NCBI GenBank assembly: GCA_027065125.1
Contig: JAMOOV010000143.1
Location: forward strand, 1 to 35,749
Source: Campylobacterales bacterium
GTDB taxonomy: Bacteria; Campylobacterota; Campylobacteria; Campylobacterales; JALSKU01
Reading direction: 5' to 3'
DNA: 35,749 nucleotides
Each line of letters begins with the position of its first letter. Position 1 is the first letter of the stretch. Shown in pieces: positions 5,594 through 13,530 of this stretch. A model generated the notes under the pieces. That model had not been told where the DNA came from, ran no database searches, and saw only the letters and a list, made by a program, of their open reading frames with translations. Made by a program: the position numbers and the translations under genes.

Positions 5594-5963
5594 TAAAGAA
5601 ATCATTTTAGAAATTTTAGATCAAATCATAGAAGCGGTAATCACAGTTAAAAGAAGATGTGAATTTGCAAAAGATGTAGATGATTTTTTAGATAGCGACA
5701 CAGGAAAAGAAAAACTTGATAGTATATGTATGAAACTTATTGCGGTAGGCGAAAGTTTGAAAAAGATAGACAAAGTAACTGACAAAAACCTACTTAAAAA
5801 TTACCCAGATATTGAATGGAAAAAAATTATAGGAATTAGAGATTTTATATCTCATCACTACTTTGATTTGGATGCTGAGATAATCTTCGATATTTGTCAA
5901 AGTCATATAAATGATTTGATAGGAACATTACAAACAATAAAATCTCATCTTGAAAAACAATAG
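5586..5963 (+). CDS. hepT: HepT-like HEPN ribonuclease toxin (DUF86)
   Basis: 125 aa from the ATG at 5586, within the end of mntA; the track start at 5550 is rejected because of that overlap. The HEPN active-site motif RX4H is seen in RDFISHHYFDLD, with the upstream helix pattern KLIAVGESLKKI typical of DUF86. HepT proteins are RNases whose activity is blocked by AMPylation by MntA. The pair sits at the right edge of the cassette region, close to the 23-bp inverted repeat at 6060. It should act both as a maintenance module and possibly as phage defence. Confidence 0.85.
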   Translation: MYDKEIILEILDQIIEAVITVKRRCEFAKDVDDFLDSDTGKEKLDSICMKLIAVGESLKKIDKVTDKNLLKNYPDIEWKKIIGIRDFISHHYFDLDAEIIFDICQSHINDLIGTLQTIKSHLEKQ

Positions 5964-6059
5964 ACAATCTTCACAATTTTACCCAGCCACAAACGAGCAG
6001 CCTAACCTGCCCTTTTTTTCTAAAATTATCCTTTTTCATCCAAAATATTGTAAAAAGCA

Positions 6060-6105
6060 GCTCTTTAATCGTTAGACACCTTTCGCAACTTCGTTGCTTA
6101 GGTGT
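6060..6105. repeat. 23-bp inverted repeat (right copy) and hairpin
   Basis: 6060-6082 is the inverted partner of 1759-1781 (21 of 23 matching). Overlapping its inner end is a two-part hairpin: ACACCT (6076-6081) pairs with AGGTGT (6100-6105), and GCAAC pairs with GTTGC around TTC. It may be an element end or a terminator for the MntA/HepT operon. Confidence 0.5.
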
Positions 6106-6119
6106 AATGTAAAATAGTT

Positions 6120-6225
6120 GCCTATATATAGGGGTTTAAAGGCTTAAGAAAATTCTTATGTAATTTTATTGCTTTTTATGTATCTTATTAAGATATGCTC
6201 TTAAAAGCCTATATATAGGGGTTTT
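6120..6225. repeat. Palindrome-rich stretch with two CCTATATATAGG copies
   Basis: GCCTATATATAGGGGTTT occurs at 6120-6137 and again at 6207-6224. Each contains the 12-bp palindrome CCTATATATAGG. Between them are further palindromes, TAAGAAAATTCTTA and TATCTTATTAAGATA. With the 33-bp repeats that follow, this resembles a control region or a plasmid-type origin rather than spacer DNA. No ORF is present in 5964-6410. Confidence 0.5.
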
Positions 6226-6271
6226 GTGGTTATTAATGATAGTTTTAAAAATATATGGTTATAAATTATAT

Positions 6272-6400
6272 GATGAATATATGGTGTATTAATGATAAAT
6301 ATAAGATGAATAAATAGTGTATAATGGTAGACTTATAGTGAATATTTAGTAAATAATGGTGGTTTTATAGTGTATTTATGATATAATTATGATGAAGACA
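6272..6400 (+). repeat. Four degenerate 33-bp tandem repeats (iteron/operator-like)
   Basis: Units start at about 6272, 6305, 6338 and 6370 and share a GATGAATA-like head and an AGTGTATTTATG-like core. Core positions are 6283, 6316, 6337 and 6369, spaced 33, 21 and 32 bases, that is near whole helical turns, so bound proteins would lie on one face. The last unit overlaps a TATAAT (6382-6387) upstream of the HTH-like gene. The same core occurs at 7209-7220 upstream of the next operon. Confidence 0.55.
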
Positions 6401-6419
6401 TGATAAAAGGATGAAAAGT

Positions 6420-7160
6420 ATGAAAGGGATGAGTAAAAACATAGAAGAGTTTAGAAAAAAACATAGAAATATGATATTTGGTAAATCAAAGTTATGGAAT
6501 TATAAAGATGATATAAAAATATTATTGGAAGATGGTTTTACAATCGCATTGATTTATAAATATTTGAAAGATTACTACGATATACGATATTCACAAAAAT
6601 ATTTTTATAATTTTATTCGGAGAAATAGAAATAAGATATTAAATTCATCATCTCAAGAAATATATTCCAACGAAACAATAGTAAAAAAAGATATATATAA
6701 TAAAAATACCTCAAACCCCTCTCAAAACAAAAATACAGAGACTTTAAAACCAAAAGCAGTATCTAAACCGGATGAAGCAAAAAAATTAAATACAGAGCAA
6801 AACAGAGAAAAATATAAAGTTACAATAAATGAGTATAAAAAATATTTAGAAATATATGAAAAAGGCATAACAAGTTTGGATCCGGAACGAAATCCAAAAC
6901 TATCAAAGGATGAGTTTGCAAAAGTTATGAAGATGCTATATCAAAAACATCATAAAACATTTGATGATTTATATGAGTTGTATAAAACTGTATTTAGGGA
7001 GGGAAGATATCCAGAATTTAAAAAAAATACAGCAGAAAGAAAGTTGGTAATATTTTTTGTTTTTGCAAATAAAGATAAAAAGATAGAAGTGCAAACAAGT
7101 ATAAATGCGGGCATACCACCATTTAGACCTTGGGAAAAAATATCAGATTTTGGATGGTAA
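6420..7160 (+). CDS. HTH-like accessory protein, possible regulator
   Basis: About 246 aa from the ATG at 6420, which has AAAAGG nine bases upstream; ATGs at 6411 and 6429 are alternatives. The N-terminus (about residues 15-65) reads WNYKDDIKILLEDGFTIALI followed by YKYLKDYYDI, resembling the HTH of plasmid-borne proteins that read 'sites, then Y-L-x-x-x-[YH]-x-I-x-x-S'. A low-complexity Asn/Lys/Thr linker follows, then a helical C-terminus (SKDEFAKVMKMLYQKHHKTF) ending PFRPWEKISDFGW. The family is not recognised. It sits behind the phased repeats and just before an operon sharing their core motif, so it may bind those sites and control both units. Confidence 0.5.
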   Translation: MKGMSKNIEEFRKKHRNMIFGKSKLWNYKDDIKILLEDGFTIALIYKYLKDYYDIRYSQKYFYNFIRRNRNKILNSSSQEIYSNETIVKKDIYNKNTSNPSQNKNTETLKPKAVSKPDEAKKLNTEQNREKYKVTINEYKKYLEIYEKGITSLDPERNPKLSKDEFAKVMKMLYQKHHKTFDDLYELYKTVFREGRYPEFKKNTAERKLVIFFVFANKDKKIEVQTSINAGIPPFRPWEKISDFGW

Positions 7161-7175
7161 ACCATTTTAACAAGG

Positions 7176-7230
7176 ATAATTATAACATAAATATTTAATC
7201 TATGATTAAGTGTATTTATGTTATAATTAT
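7176..7230. promoter_or_regulatory. 18-bp perfect inverted repeat over the IbrA-operon promoter
   Basis: ATAATTATAACATAAATA (7176-7193) and its exact reverse complement (7213-7230) are separated by 19 bases. The right arm contains TATAAT (7222-7227), a -10 for the gene starting at 7252, and overlaps AGTGTATTTATG (7209-7220), the core of the phased repeats before the HTH-like gene. This fits an operator on the promoter; a transcribed hairpin is also possible. Confidence 0.6.
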
Positions 7231-7251
7231 AAATATAAAAGGAGGAAAGAG

Positions 7252-8547
7252 ATGAGCAGAATAGAAAACTTAAAAGATAATGTATATCAAGCAACTCTTA
7301 AAAGATTAGAATATATATTTAATGAGTTTGATAATATCTATGTCTCTTTTAGTGGCGGTAAAGATAGCGGAGTTTTGCTTAATTTGACTCTTCAATATGC
7401 AAGTGAGACAGGTATGTTACACAAACTTGGAGTGTTTCATATAGATTACGAAGCTCAATATAGCGAGACGACCAATTATGTTGATAGAGTTTATAGTTCA
7501 TTGCCTAAAGAAGTTGAAAATCTAAGATGTTGTGTTCCTCTTAAATGTCCTACATCAACAAGTATGTTTGAAACTTACTGGAGACCTTGGGAAGAATCAA
7601 AAAAAGATATTTGGGTAAGAGATTTGCCTGATAAATATCTATCTAAAAAGGATTTTGATTTTATAACTGACGATATGAGCGATTATGATTTTCAAAAAAG
7701 ATTTTCTTTGTGGTATCACGAAAAGAGAAAAGCTAAAAAAACTTGTGTTTTAATAGGTATAAGAGCTGAAGAAAGTTTAGATAGATGGAGAACTATAGTA
7801 AGTGATAGAAATATCAATAAATATAAAAATACTCCATGGACTACAAAAATGTATGATAATGTTTACAATGCCTATCCGATTTATGACTGGACGACAGAAG
7901 ATATTTGGACTGCTTATGCAAAATTTGGATGGGACTATAATAAACTATATGATCTATTCTATTATGCAGGAGTGCCACTTGGGAGCATGAGGGTTGCATC
8001 TCCTTTTCATGATGCAGCAAAAGCAAATCTATCTTTATACAGAGCTATTGATCCAAATGTTTGGGGAAAAATGGTTAGTAGGGTAAATGGAGTAAATTTT
8101 ACGGCAATTTATGGTGGCACAAAAGCAATGGGATGGAAGAATATCTCTAAACCTAAACATTTTACTTGGAAACAGTATGCTGTGTTTTTGCTGGAAACTT
8201 TGCCTAAAGAGATAGCAGATAACTATAGAGCAAAACTTGAAACAAGTATAAAGTTTTGGAGAAATAAAGGAGGAGTTTTGAGTGATGAAGCTATACAAGA
8301 CTTAAGAGATGCAGGAGTTAAATTTGAAGTGGGAGAAAAGACAAACTATAAAACAGATAAAAAACCTGTTAGAATGGAATATATAGATGAGATAGACAGT
8401 AGAGATTTTACACTTATTCCTACTTGGAAAAGATTGTGCATAACAATTTTAAAAAATGATCATGTTGGAAAATATATGGGATTTTCTCAAACAAAAAAAG
8501 AGATGGCTAAGAGAAAAGCAGCTCTTGAAAAATATAGAAACCTTTAA
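7252..8547 (+). CDS. ibrA: IbrA-like PAPS-reductase-family protein (DUF3440 type)
   Basis: 431 aa from the ATG at 7252, with a strong GGAGG. The ATP-pyrophosphatase loop SGGKDS is at residues 34-39 in VSFSGGKDSGVLL. Further along are the CCVPLKCPTSTSMFETYWRPW segment with paired Cys, GIRAEESLDRWRTI, and the aromatic YPIYDWTTEDIWTAYAKFGW typical of adenylyl/PAPS-type sulfotransfer enzymes. The long C-terminal extension is the DUF3440 type. E. coli IbrA has this layout and is encoded with ParB-like IbrB; they affect eib expression. DndC of DNA phosphorothioation belongs to the same superfamily. The substrate here is unknown. It begins an operon with tight spacing to GNAT, IbrB and SNF2 genes. 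Confidence 0.8.
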   Translation: MSRIENLKDNVYQATLKRLEYIFNEFDNIYVSFSGGKDSGVLLNLTLQYASETGMLHKLGVFHIDYEAQYSETTNYVDRVYSSLPKEVENLRCCVPLKCPTSTSMFETYWRPWEESKKDIWVRDLPDKYLSKKDFDFITDDMSDYDFQKRFSLWYHEKRKAKKTCVLIGIRAEESLDRWRTIVSDRNINKYKNTPWTTKMYDNVYNAYPIYDWTTEDIWTAYAKFGWDYNKLYDLFYYAGVPLGSMRVASPFHDAAKANLSLYRAIDPNVWGKMVSRVNGVNFTAIYGGTKAMGWKNISKPKHFTWKQYAVFLLETLPKEIADNYRAKLETSIKFWRNKGGVLSDEAIQDLRDAGVKFEVGEKTNYKTDKKPVRMEYIDEIDSRDFTLIPTWKRLCITILKNDHVGKYMGFSQTKKEMAKRKAALEKYRNL

Positions 8548-8557
8548 GGAATAGATT

Positions 8558-8977
8558 ATGACAATAGTTAAAAAATATGTACAAGGTATTGATAACAAAG
8601 AGATATTTGGCAATATCGGATCTTGGCTAACAAATAAAAAAGTACATGATGAACTTGGAATGGCAATTACATCTCAAGATGGGGATATTTGGTATATCTC
8701 TTTTTTAAATAATGTAGTAACCGGATTTGCACTATACAGAAAAACTAAATCTACAAATGCAATCCATGTAAGATTTGTTTATGGTGCTCCCAATGAAAAA
8801 GAGATGCTTGTTAAAAAGATCATAGAAGATGCAAAAAATGAAAATATTAAGACAGTATGGACTAACGATAGAAAAAGCGAAGCTGTATGGAAAAAGTTAA
8901 AATTCAAATTTACTCCAAGAAATAGAGGAGAATTTGGAAGATGGGAGAGAGAAATTAAAAAAGGAGGAAAGAGATGA
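8558..8977 (+). CDS. GNAT-like acetyltransferase
   Basis: 139 aa, start 10 bases after ibrA. The strand-rich core (DGDIWYISFLNNVVTGFALYRK), a middle segment (AIHVRFVYGAPNEKEMLVKKIIEDA) and KTVWTNDRKSEAVWKKLKFKFTPR look like the GNAT fold: strand, cofactor-side loop and the C-terminal 'xxNx.a..lyekLGF'-like segment. The classical Q/RxxGxG/A loop is poor, so the call is structural rather than motif-based. It overlaps ibrB by ATGA, and its position between ibrA and ibrB is the notable feature. It may modify a protein or nucleobase in the same pathway, but no substrate can be inferred. Confidence 0.5.
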   Translation: MTIVKKYVQGIDNKEIFGNIGSWLTNKKVHDELGMAITSQDGDIWYISFLNNVVTGFALYRKTKSTNAIHVRFVYGAPNEKEMLVKKIIEDAKNENIKTVWTNDRKSEAVWKKLKFKFTPRNRGEFGRWEREIKKGGKR

Positions 8978-9495
8978 GCTTTAAAAGTCCAATATATAAT
9001 GTAAAAGCTGTGCCGGTTGAAAAAGTAAGAGCAAATTCTTATAATCCTAATAGAGTTGCACCACCGGAGATGAAACTACTTGAAAAATCTATATGGGAAG
9101 ATGGATACACTCAACCTGTAGTATGTTACTATATAGAGGATGAAGATATTTATGAGATAGTAGATGGATTTCATAGATATACAATTATGAAAAAATCCAA
9201 AAAAATCTATGATAGAGAAAAAGGTTTACTTCCTGTAGTTGTTATAGAAAAAGATAAAAGCAATAGAATGGCATCAACTATAAGACACAACAGAGCAAGA
9301 GGAACACACGATATAGACCTTATGGTTAAAATGGTTGGCGAATTGGTAGAAAGTGGGATGAGTGATCAGTGGATAAGTAAAAATTTAGGAATGGATGCAG
9401 ATGAGTTATTAAGACTTAAGCAGATAAGCGGAATTGCTGCACTTTTTGCAAATAGTGAATTTTCGCAAGGTTGGGAAAAAGAGGTAAATGGCTAA
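8974..9495 (+). CDS. ibrB: IbrB-like ParB/Srx-fold protein
   Basis: 173 aa, start overlapping the previous stop (ATGA), with GGAGG upstream. The ParB/sulfiredoxin fold is seen in VEKVRANSYNPNRVAPPEMKLLEKSIWEDGYTQPVVCYY, then the signature VDGFHRYTIM (the DGxHR box that binds CTP/ATP in this superfamily), MASTIRHNRARGTHD, and a helical DNA-binding-like end (MSDQWISKNLGMDADELLRL). This is the usual partner of IbrA in E. coli and mobile elements. It overlaps the SNF2 gene by 8 bases. It could be a nucleotide-dependent DNA clamp or regulator; the sequence does not settle it. Confidence 0.8.
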   Translation: MSFKSPIYNVKAVPVEKVRANSYNPNRVAPPEMKLLEKSIWEDGYTQPVVCYYIEDEDIYEIVDGFHRYTIMKKSKKIYDREKGLLPVVVIEKDKSNRMASTIRHNRARGTHDIDLMVKMVGELVESGMSDQWISKNLGMDADELLRLKQISGIAALFANSEFSQGWEKEVNG

Positions 9496-11743
9496 TTGGT
9501 ATCATTATTATATAAAAAGTAAATATTTACTATATGAAAACAATAAGTCTTGTTTGTTTAAAGTTCCAAATAGCAATTATAAATTTTGGCATCCTGCAAA
9601 AATTGTAAAACATATACCCGATGAAGATAAAATAAAAATTTTATATACGGATAATTTTAAATTTAGACTTTTCAAATCAAAGAAAGAGAATGAAAACTGG
9701 ATTAATTATGATGAGAAAATCGTAAGGATATCAGGATTAAAAGAAATTATAGAAAAGCCCATTAATCTTAAATTAAAAAAAGGACATATTCTTGCACAAA
9801 CAGAAAAAGCTTATTTGTTTGGCTATATGGATATGGATCGCAATTTCTTTAAATTTTGGGTAAATAAAGATATTTGTTATAAAACTAAAAATGAGATATG
9901 GATCTATTTAAAAAGGGATGAGAAGTATAAAAGAATAACAATAGATGATAATTTTGAAGAAAAGACTGAAGAGATTGATAGTATTGATTTGTATGTACAT
10001 TGTTTATCAACACAATTAACTCTTAAAAAGCTTTCTATTGAATTAATTCCGGATAAATTAGTAGTTCCGAAAAATATCACTATTGATAAGTCACTAAAAG
10101 ATGATGATAATAATAATTATAATGAAATCGGTTTGTTACAAACAAAAACAAAACTATTTTTGCATCAACAAAAAGCGGTTGCAAAAGTTCTTCCTGCAAA
10201 ATACAGTGCATTATTTATGGATATGGGAACCGGAAAGACACGAACAACTATCGAAATATTAAAAATAAGACAAAACAAATATAGAAAAGTTTTTTGGATT
10301 ACACCAGTATCTCTAAAACATAATATTTTATTAGAATTTTTAAAACATACAAATTTATCAAGAAAAGATATTTATCTATTTGATGATAAAACCAACGACA
10401 AAACAATAATAAATCAAAATTTTATAATTGTCGGAATTGAATCAATAGCATCTTCCGATAGAGTTTATTTATCATTAGAAAAGATGATAAAAGATGATGA
10501 TTTTATTGTGGTAGATGAAAGTAGTTTTATAAAGGGCAACACAAGAAGAGTTAAAAGAGTTAAAAGAATAATAGAATTAACAAAAAACACAAAATACAGA
10601 ATGATATTAACCGGAACACCCATAAGTCAAGGTATAGTAGATCTTTATAGTCAAATGTATTTTTTATCTCCTAAGATTTTAGGTTATAAAAATTTTTATC
10701 AATTTGCAAAAAATCATCTTGAATATGATAAACACATTGTAGGACGGATTATTTCTGAACATAACGAGGATTATATTGCTGCAAAAATAAATCCTTATGT
10801 TTATCAAGTAAGCAAAGAAGAGTGTTTGGATCTGAAGGAAAAAAATTATATTGAAAATTTTTTTACAATGAGTTGTGAACAAGAACATTTATATAATAAT
10901 GCAAAAGAGAAATTTTTCGAACAATTTCTTTCCTATGATATAGATTCTATATTTCCATTGTTTAATGAACTGCAACAAATAGCATCAGGCTTCCGGTATA
11001 AAAAAGATGGGGAAATACAAATTATCGATAAGAGAAGAGCAATATTTCTTAGCAATATATTAAAAGAGATTGGGATAGAAAACAAAGTTATAATCTGGAC
11101 AAAATACAGAGCAGATATTATGCTTATTAGAGAGATATTGGAAGAAGAGTTCGGAATAAATAGTTTTGTAATATATGATGGCACATTAAATGAAAAAGAA
11201 AAAAATCAAACAATAAGCAAATTTAGAGTTGATATGAGTATTAGATTCTTTGTTGCAATGCAATCTACGGGAGCTTTTGGATTGAACTTAACAGAGGCAA
11301 ATTATGCAATCTTTTATAATAATAGTTTTAAATATTCACAAAGAATACAAGCAGAAGATAGAATTTATCGCATCGGACAAAATAGACATGTTGTTTATAT
11401 AGATATAATTTGTTGGAACAGTATTGATAAAACAATAAACTCAGTATTGCATAAAAAAAAGAATGTCGTCGAATATTTTAGAAACGAGGTAAATTCTATT
11501 AAAGATAAAAAATTAAAAAAATCTATTTTAGATGCAATTATAAAAGGCGATCTTGACAAAATAGAAAAGATTAAAAAAATTGCAAATAAAAGTAGTGCAG
11601 CTAAACGAATGGAAAAAATGAGAAGAAAAAGAGGTGTTATACCAAGAGAAGAGTATTTAAAAAAGTCACTTTCACACAAACAGCCTTGGAAAGAGCTTGG
11701 CATCAGCAGGGCTACTTGGTATAGAAGATATAAAACCGCATAG
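9488..11743 (+). CDS. SNF2-family helicase with C-terminal HTH
   Basis: 751 aa. An N-terminal domain of about 220 residues is unlike known helicases. The SNF2 core follows: Q/I region FLHQQKAVAKVLPAKYSALF, Walker A GTGKT (about 246), DESS box in VVDESSFIKG (about 341), LTGTPIS (about 373), then the second RecA lobe with QSTGAFGLNLTEANYAIFYN and arginine motif QAEDRIYRIGQ (about 620). It ends in a basic region and an HTH-like PWKELGISRATWYRRY. SNF2 proteins move along or remodel double-stranded DNA using ATP. The overlap with ibrB puts all four genes in one operon. The HTH tail may supply site specificity. No nuclease motif was seen. AT content and island position indicate horizontal transfer. 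Confidence 0.85.
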   Translation: MANWYHYYIKSKYLLYENNKSCLFKVPNSNYKFWHPAKIVKHIPDEDKIKILYTDNFKFRLFKSKKENENWINYDEKIVRISGLKEIIEKPINLKLKKGHILAQTEKAYLFGYMDMDRNFFKFWVNKDICYKTKNEIWIYLKRDEKYKRITIDDNFEEKTEEIDSIDLYVHCLSTQLTLKKLSIELIPDKLVVPKNITIDKSLKDDDNNNYNEIGLLQTKTKLFLHQQKAVAKVLPAKYSALFMDMGTGKTRTTIEILKIRQNKYRKVFWITPVSLKHNILLEFLKHTNLSRKDIYLFDDKTNDKTIINQNFIIVGIESIASSDRVYLSLEKMIKDDDFIVVDESSFIKGNTRRVKRVKRIIELTKNTKYRMILTGTPISQGIVDLYSQMYFLSPKILGYKNFYQFAKNHLEYDKHIVGRIISEHNEDYIAAKINPYVYQVSKEECLDLKEKNYIENFFTMSCEQEHLYNNAKEKFFEQFLSYDIDSIFPLFNELQQIASGFRYKKDGEIQIIDKRRAIFLSNILKEIGIENKVIIWTKYRADIMLIREILEEEFGINSFVIYDGTLNEKEKNQTISKFRVDMSIRFFVAMQSTGAFGLNLTEANYAIFYNNSFKYSQRIQAEDRIYRIGQNRHVVYIDIICWNSIDKTINSVLHKKKNVVEYFRNEVNSIKDKKLKKSILDAIIKGDLDKIEKIKKIANKSSAAKRMEKMRRKRGVIPREEYLKKSLSHKQPWKELGISRATWYRRYKTA

Positions 11744-11802
11744 AATATTTGCAACTATCTATTTTTTTAGATAAACTTCCAATAAAAAATTAGGTTTGAT
11801 AA

Positions 11803-12219
11803 TTGGGAAGTAAAAACAGAATATACCTTGGCATTATTGCAGATATAATACTTCATTTTCATAGAAACTTTTTTTCAAATAAAAAGATATATATGAGCAA
11901 AAGAGTTCATAAAAAAATCAAAGATAAACATAAAGATATAGCCAAATTTGCACAATCTAAAGAGTTTTCAATCCTACTTAGCTCTATAATCGCTTCTGTT
12001 AATTACAAAAAAGATGAATCTATCATAAACTTTATATCTTTTGTAGAATCAGAAAACAAATTTATACTGTTTGCTCTAAAAAGAGAGAAGCATCATACAT
12101 CTTGCAGTACAATATTTTCATTAAGACCGGAAACACTAAGAAAATACTATATAGATAAAAGCTTTCGCTTATTTAAACAGGATTTTAAAGATTTTATAGA
12201 TAGATACATAGCAGACTAA
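11803..12219 (+). CDS. Possible BECR-type (Barnase/EndoU-like) nuclease
   Basis: 138 aa from a TTG at 11803 with TTAGG eight bases upstream; an internal ATG at 11893 has no visible RBS. Features are RIYLGIIADIILHFHRN, then MSKRVHKKIKDKHKDIAKF (an H-x-x-x-x-H-type helix), a strand region IINFISFVESENKFILFALKRE and the SCSTIFSL strand near the end. This order recalls the PBECR/EndoU-like toxins of phages and mobile elements, in which a KHI..KH helix precedes a 'lvv.k....i.S.y' strand pair. The match is recognition by pattern only and may be wrong. Its last 9 bases overlap the 3' end of the candidate ncRNA on the other strand. Confidence 0.35.
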   Translation: MGSKNRIYLGIIADIILHFHRNFFSNKKIYMSKRVHKKIKDKHKDIAKFAQSKEFSILLSSIIASVNYKKDESIINFISFVESENKFILFALKREKHHTSCSTIFSLRPETLRKYYIDKSFRLFKQDFKDFIDRYIAD

Positions 12220-12347
12220 GTTCGGAGACCAATCCGAAATCTCTTATCCTCGTCAGCCGAACTGTTACGGGCATCTATCACCTTGGGCAAAGTTTCCTTT
12301 GCTGTAGGCATATGGGAGGTCACTTTCCACCTCTTAGTCTGCTTGTT
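12211..12347 (-). ncRNA. Structured candidate ncRNA of about 137 nt
   Basis: The minus strand begins at about 12347 and folds into several stems. The terminal stem pairs GCAGACTAAG (12333-12342, minus) with CTTAGTCTGC (12211-12220), 10 bp. Inside are GAGGU/ACCUC, GCAAAG-GAAA-CUUUGC with a GNRA tetraloop (12287-12302), CAG-UUCGG-CUG, and UUCGGA/UCCGAA (12221-12238). The GNRA loop and the consensus promoter both support the minus strand. I do not recognise the family: it does not fit 6S, RNase P, SRP, tmRNA or a riboswitch known to me. No T-run terminator follows, so the 3' end is uncertain. It may be a regulatory RNA, a type III-like antitoxin or a cis element. Confidence 0.6.
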
Positions 12348-12353
12348 AATCAA

Positions 12354-12382
12354 ATTATATTATAAAACTAAAAAAATGTCAA
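12354..12382 (-). promoter_or_regulatory. Perfect sigma-70 promoter driving the candidate ncRNA
   Basis: On the minus strand TTGACA (12377-12382) and TATAAT (12354-12359) are separated by exactly 17 bases. Initiation about 7 bases after the -10 falls at roughly 12346-12347, five bases before the terminal stem. A second, overlapping TATAAT at 12359-12364 lies too close to the -35. No start codon or ORF follows on this strand, so the promoter serves an untranslated RNA. Confidence 0.7.
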
Positions 12383-12543
12383 TTTTGGTTATTTTTTAAC
12401 ACGGTAATCAATTCCATTCTTTTCTATCTAATTTTAAAAATCAAAAATATGTATATAGTCAACCCTGAAAAATCCAAATCCCCAAAGATTAACCATTCTA
12501 CATCTTCAATTCTACCATAATTTTAAAACCATTAAAAATAGTG
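12383..12543. other. Gene-free stretch between ncRNA promoter and IS remains
   Basis: No ORF, repeat or hairpin of note. AT-rich, probably decayed IS flank. Confidence 0.4.
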
Positions 12544-13038
<495 letters not shown>

Positions 13039-13048
13039 CCTAAATATT

Positions 13049-13336
13049 TTAGAGAAGTCCATATTTATGGGCTTTATAGGGAGTTCGTGTCCTAAGTCGG
13101 GGGGAGGTTGAAAGTTCAAATTCTCCGCTTGAGGATTTAACTGTTTTTCTGTTATATCCGTTTCTTCTGTTTTTTTTACCTTGCAATACTTCATCTGCAA
13201 TGTGAGATTCAATCTCGGCTTCAAGTGCTGATTCTACAAGTTCTTTAACTAACGGAGCCAATACTCCGTCTTTGCCTCCTATCTTTTTACCTGAAAGTAA
13301 TTCCTTAACCGCTTTTTCAAAATCAAATTTCTTCAT
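13049..13336 (-). pseudogene. IS256-type transposase N-terminal fragment
   Basis: From the ATG at 13336: KKFDFEKAVKELLSGKKIGG and APLVKELVESALEAEIESHI, then NRRNGYNRKTVKSSSGEFEL, are the N-terminal block of IS256/Mutator transposases. Similarity is lost after FEL, where the rest of the DDE protein is replaced by unrelated sequence. A sequence ending TAACTGACACAGGATTTC just upstream (about 13365-13385) may be the original IS terminal repeat. Between there and 13500 on the plus strand, an open frame reading SIKDGTRYHQTKKEMVELTP looks like the C-terminal scrap of a chromosomal gene cut by the IS. Confidence 0.7.
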
Positions 13337-13530
13337 GTCAGTTCTTTCTTTTTTATTATTTTACTTTAACTGACACAGGATTTCTAACAGTCCTAAAATT
13401 GATAGAAGTATCAAAGATGGGACAAGGTATCATCAAACAAAAAAAGAGATGGTAGAATTGACTCCATTGCTGCCTCTTGAATCCTTGAGAGATGGCTTTT
13501 ATCGAGTAAAAATAGTTAATTTTTATTTTT

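Noticed and set aside
5999-6077. GCCTAAC ... GTTAGAC as an integron attC site
   Set aside because: The outer boxes fit RYYYAAC/GTTRRRY, but the inner boxes and spacers do not pair symmetrically, no series of such sites exists and no IntI is present.
6060-6400. CRISPR array
   Set aside because: The repeats are degenerate, few and without unique spacers of constant length; no cas gene in the window.
12211-12342. Assignment of the structured RNA to 6S, RNase P, SRP, tmRNA, group I/II intron or a known riboswitch
   Set aside because: Length and conserved cores do not fit any of them on inspection; no reverse transcriptase or intron ORF is nearby.
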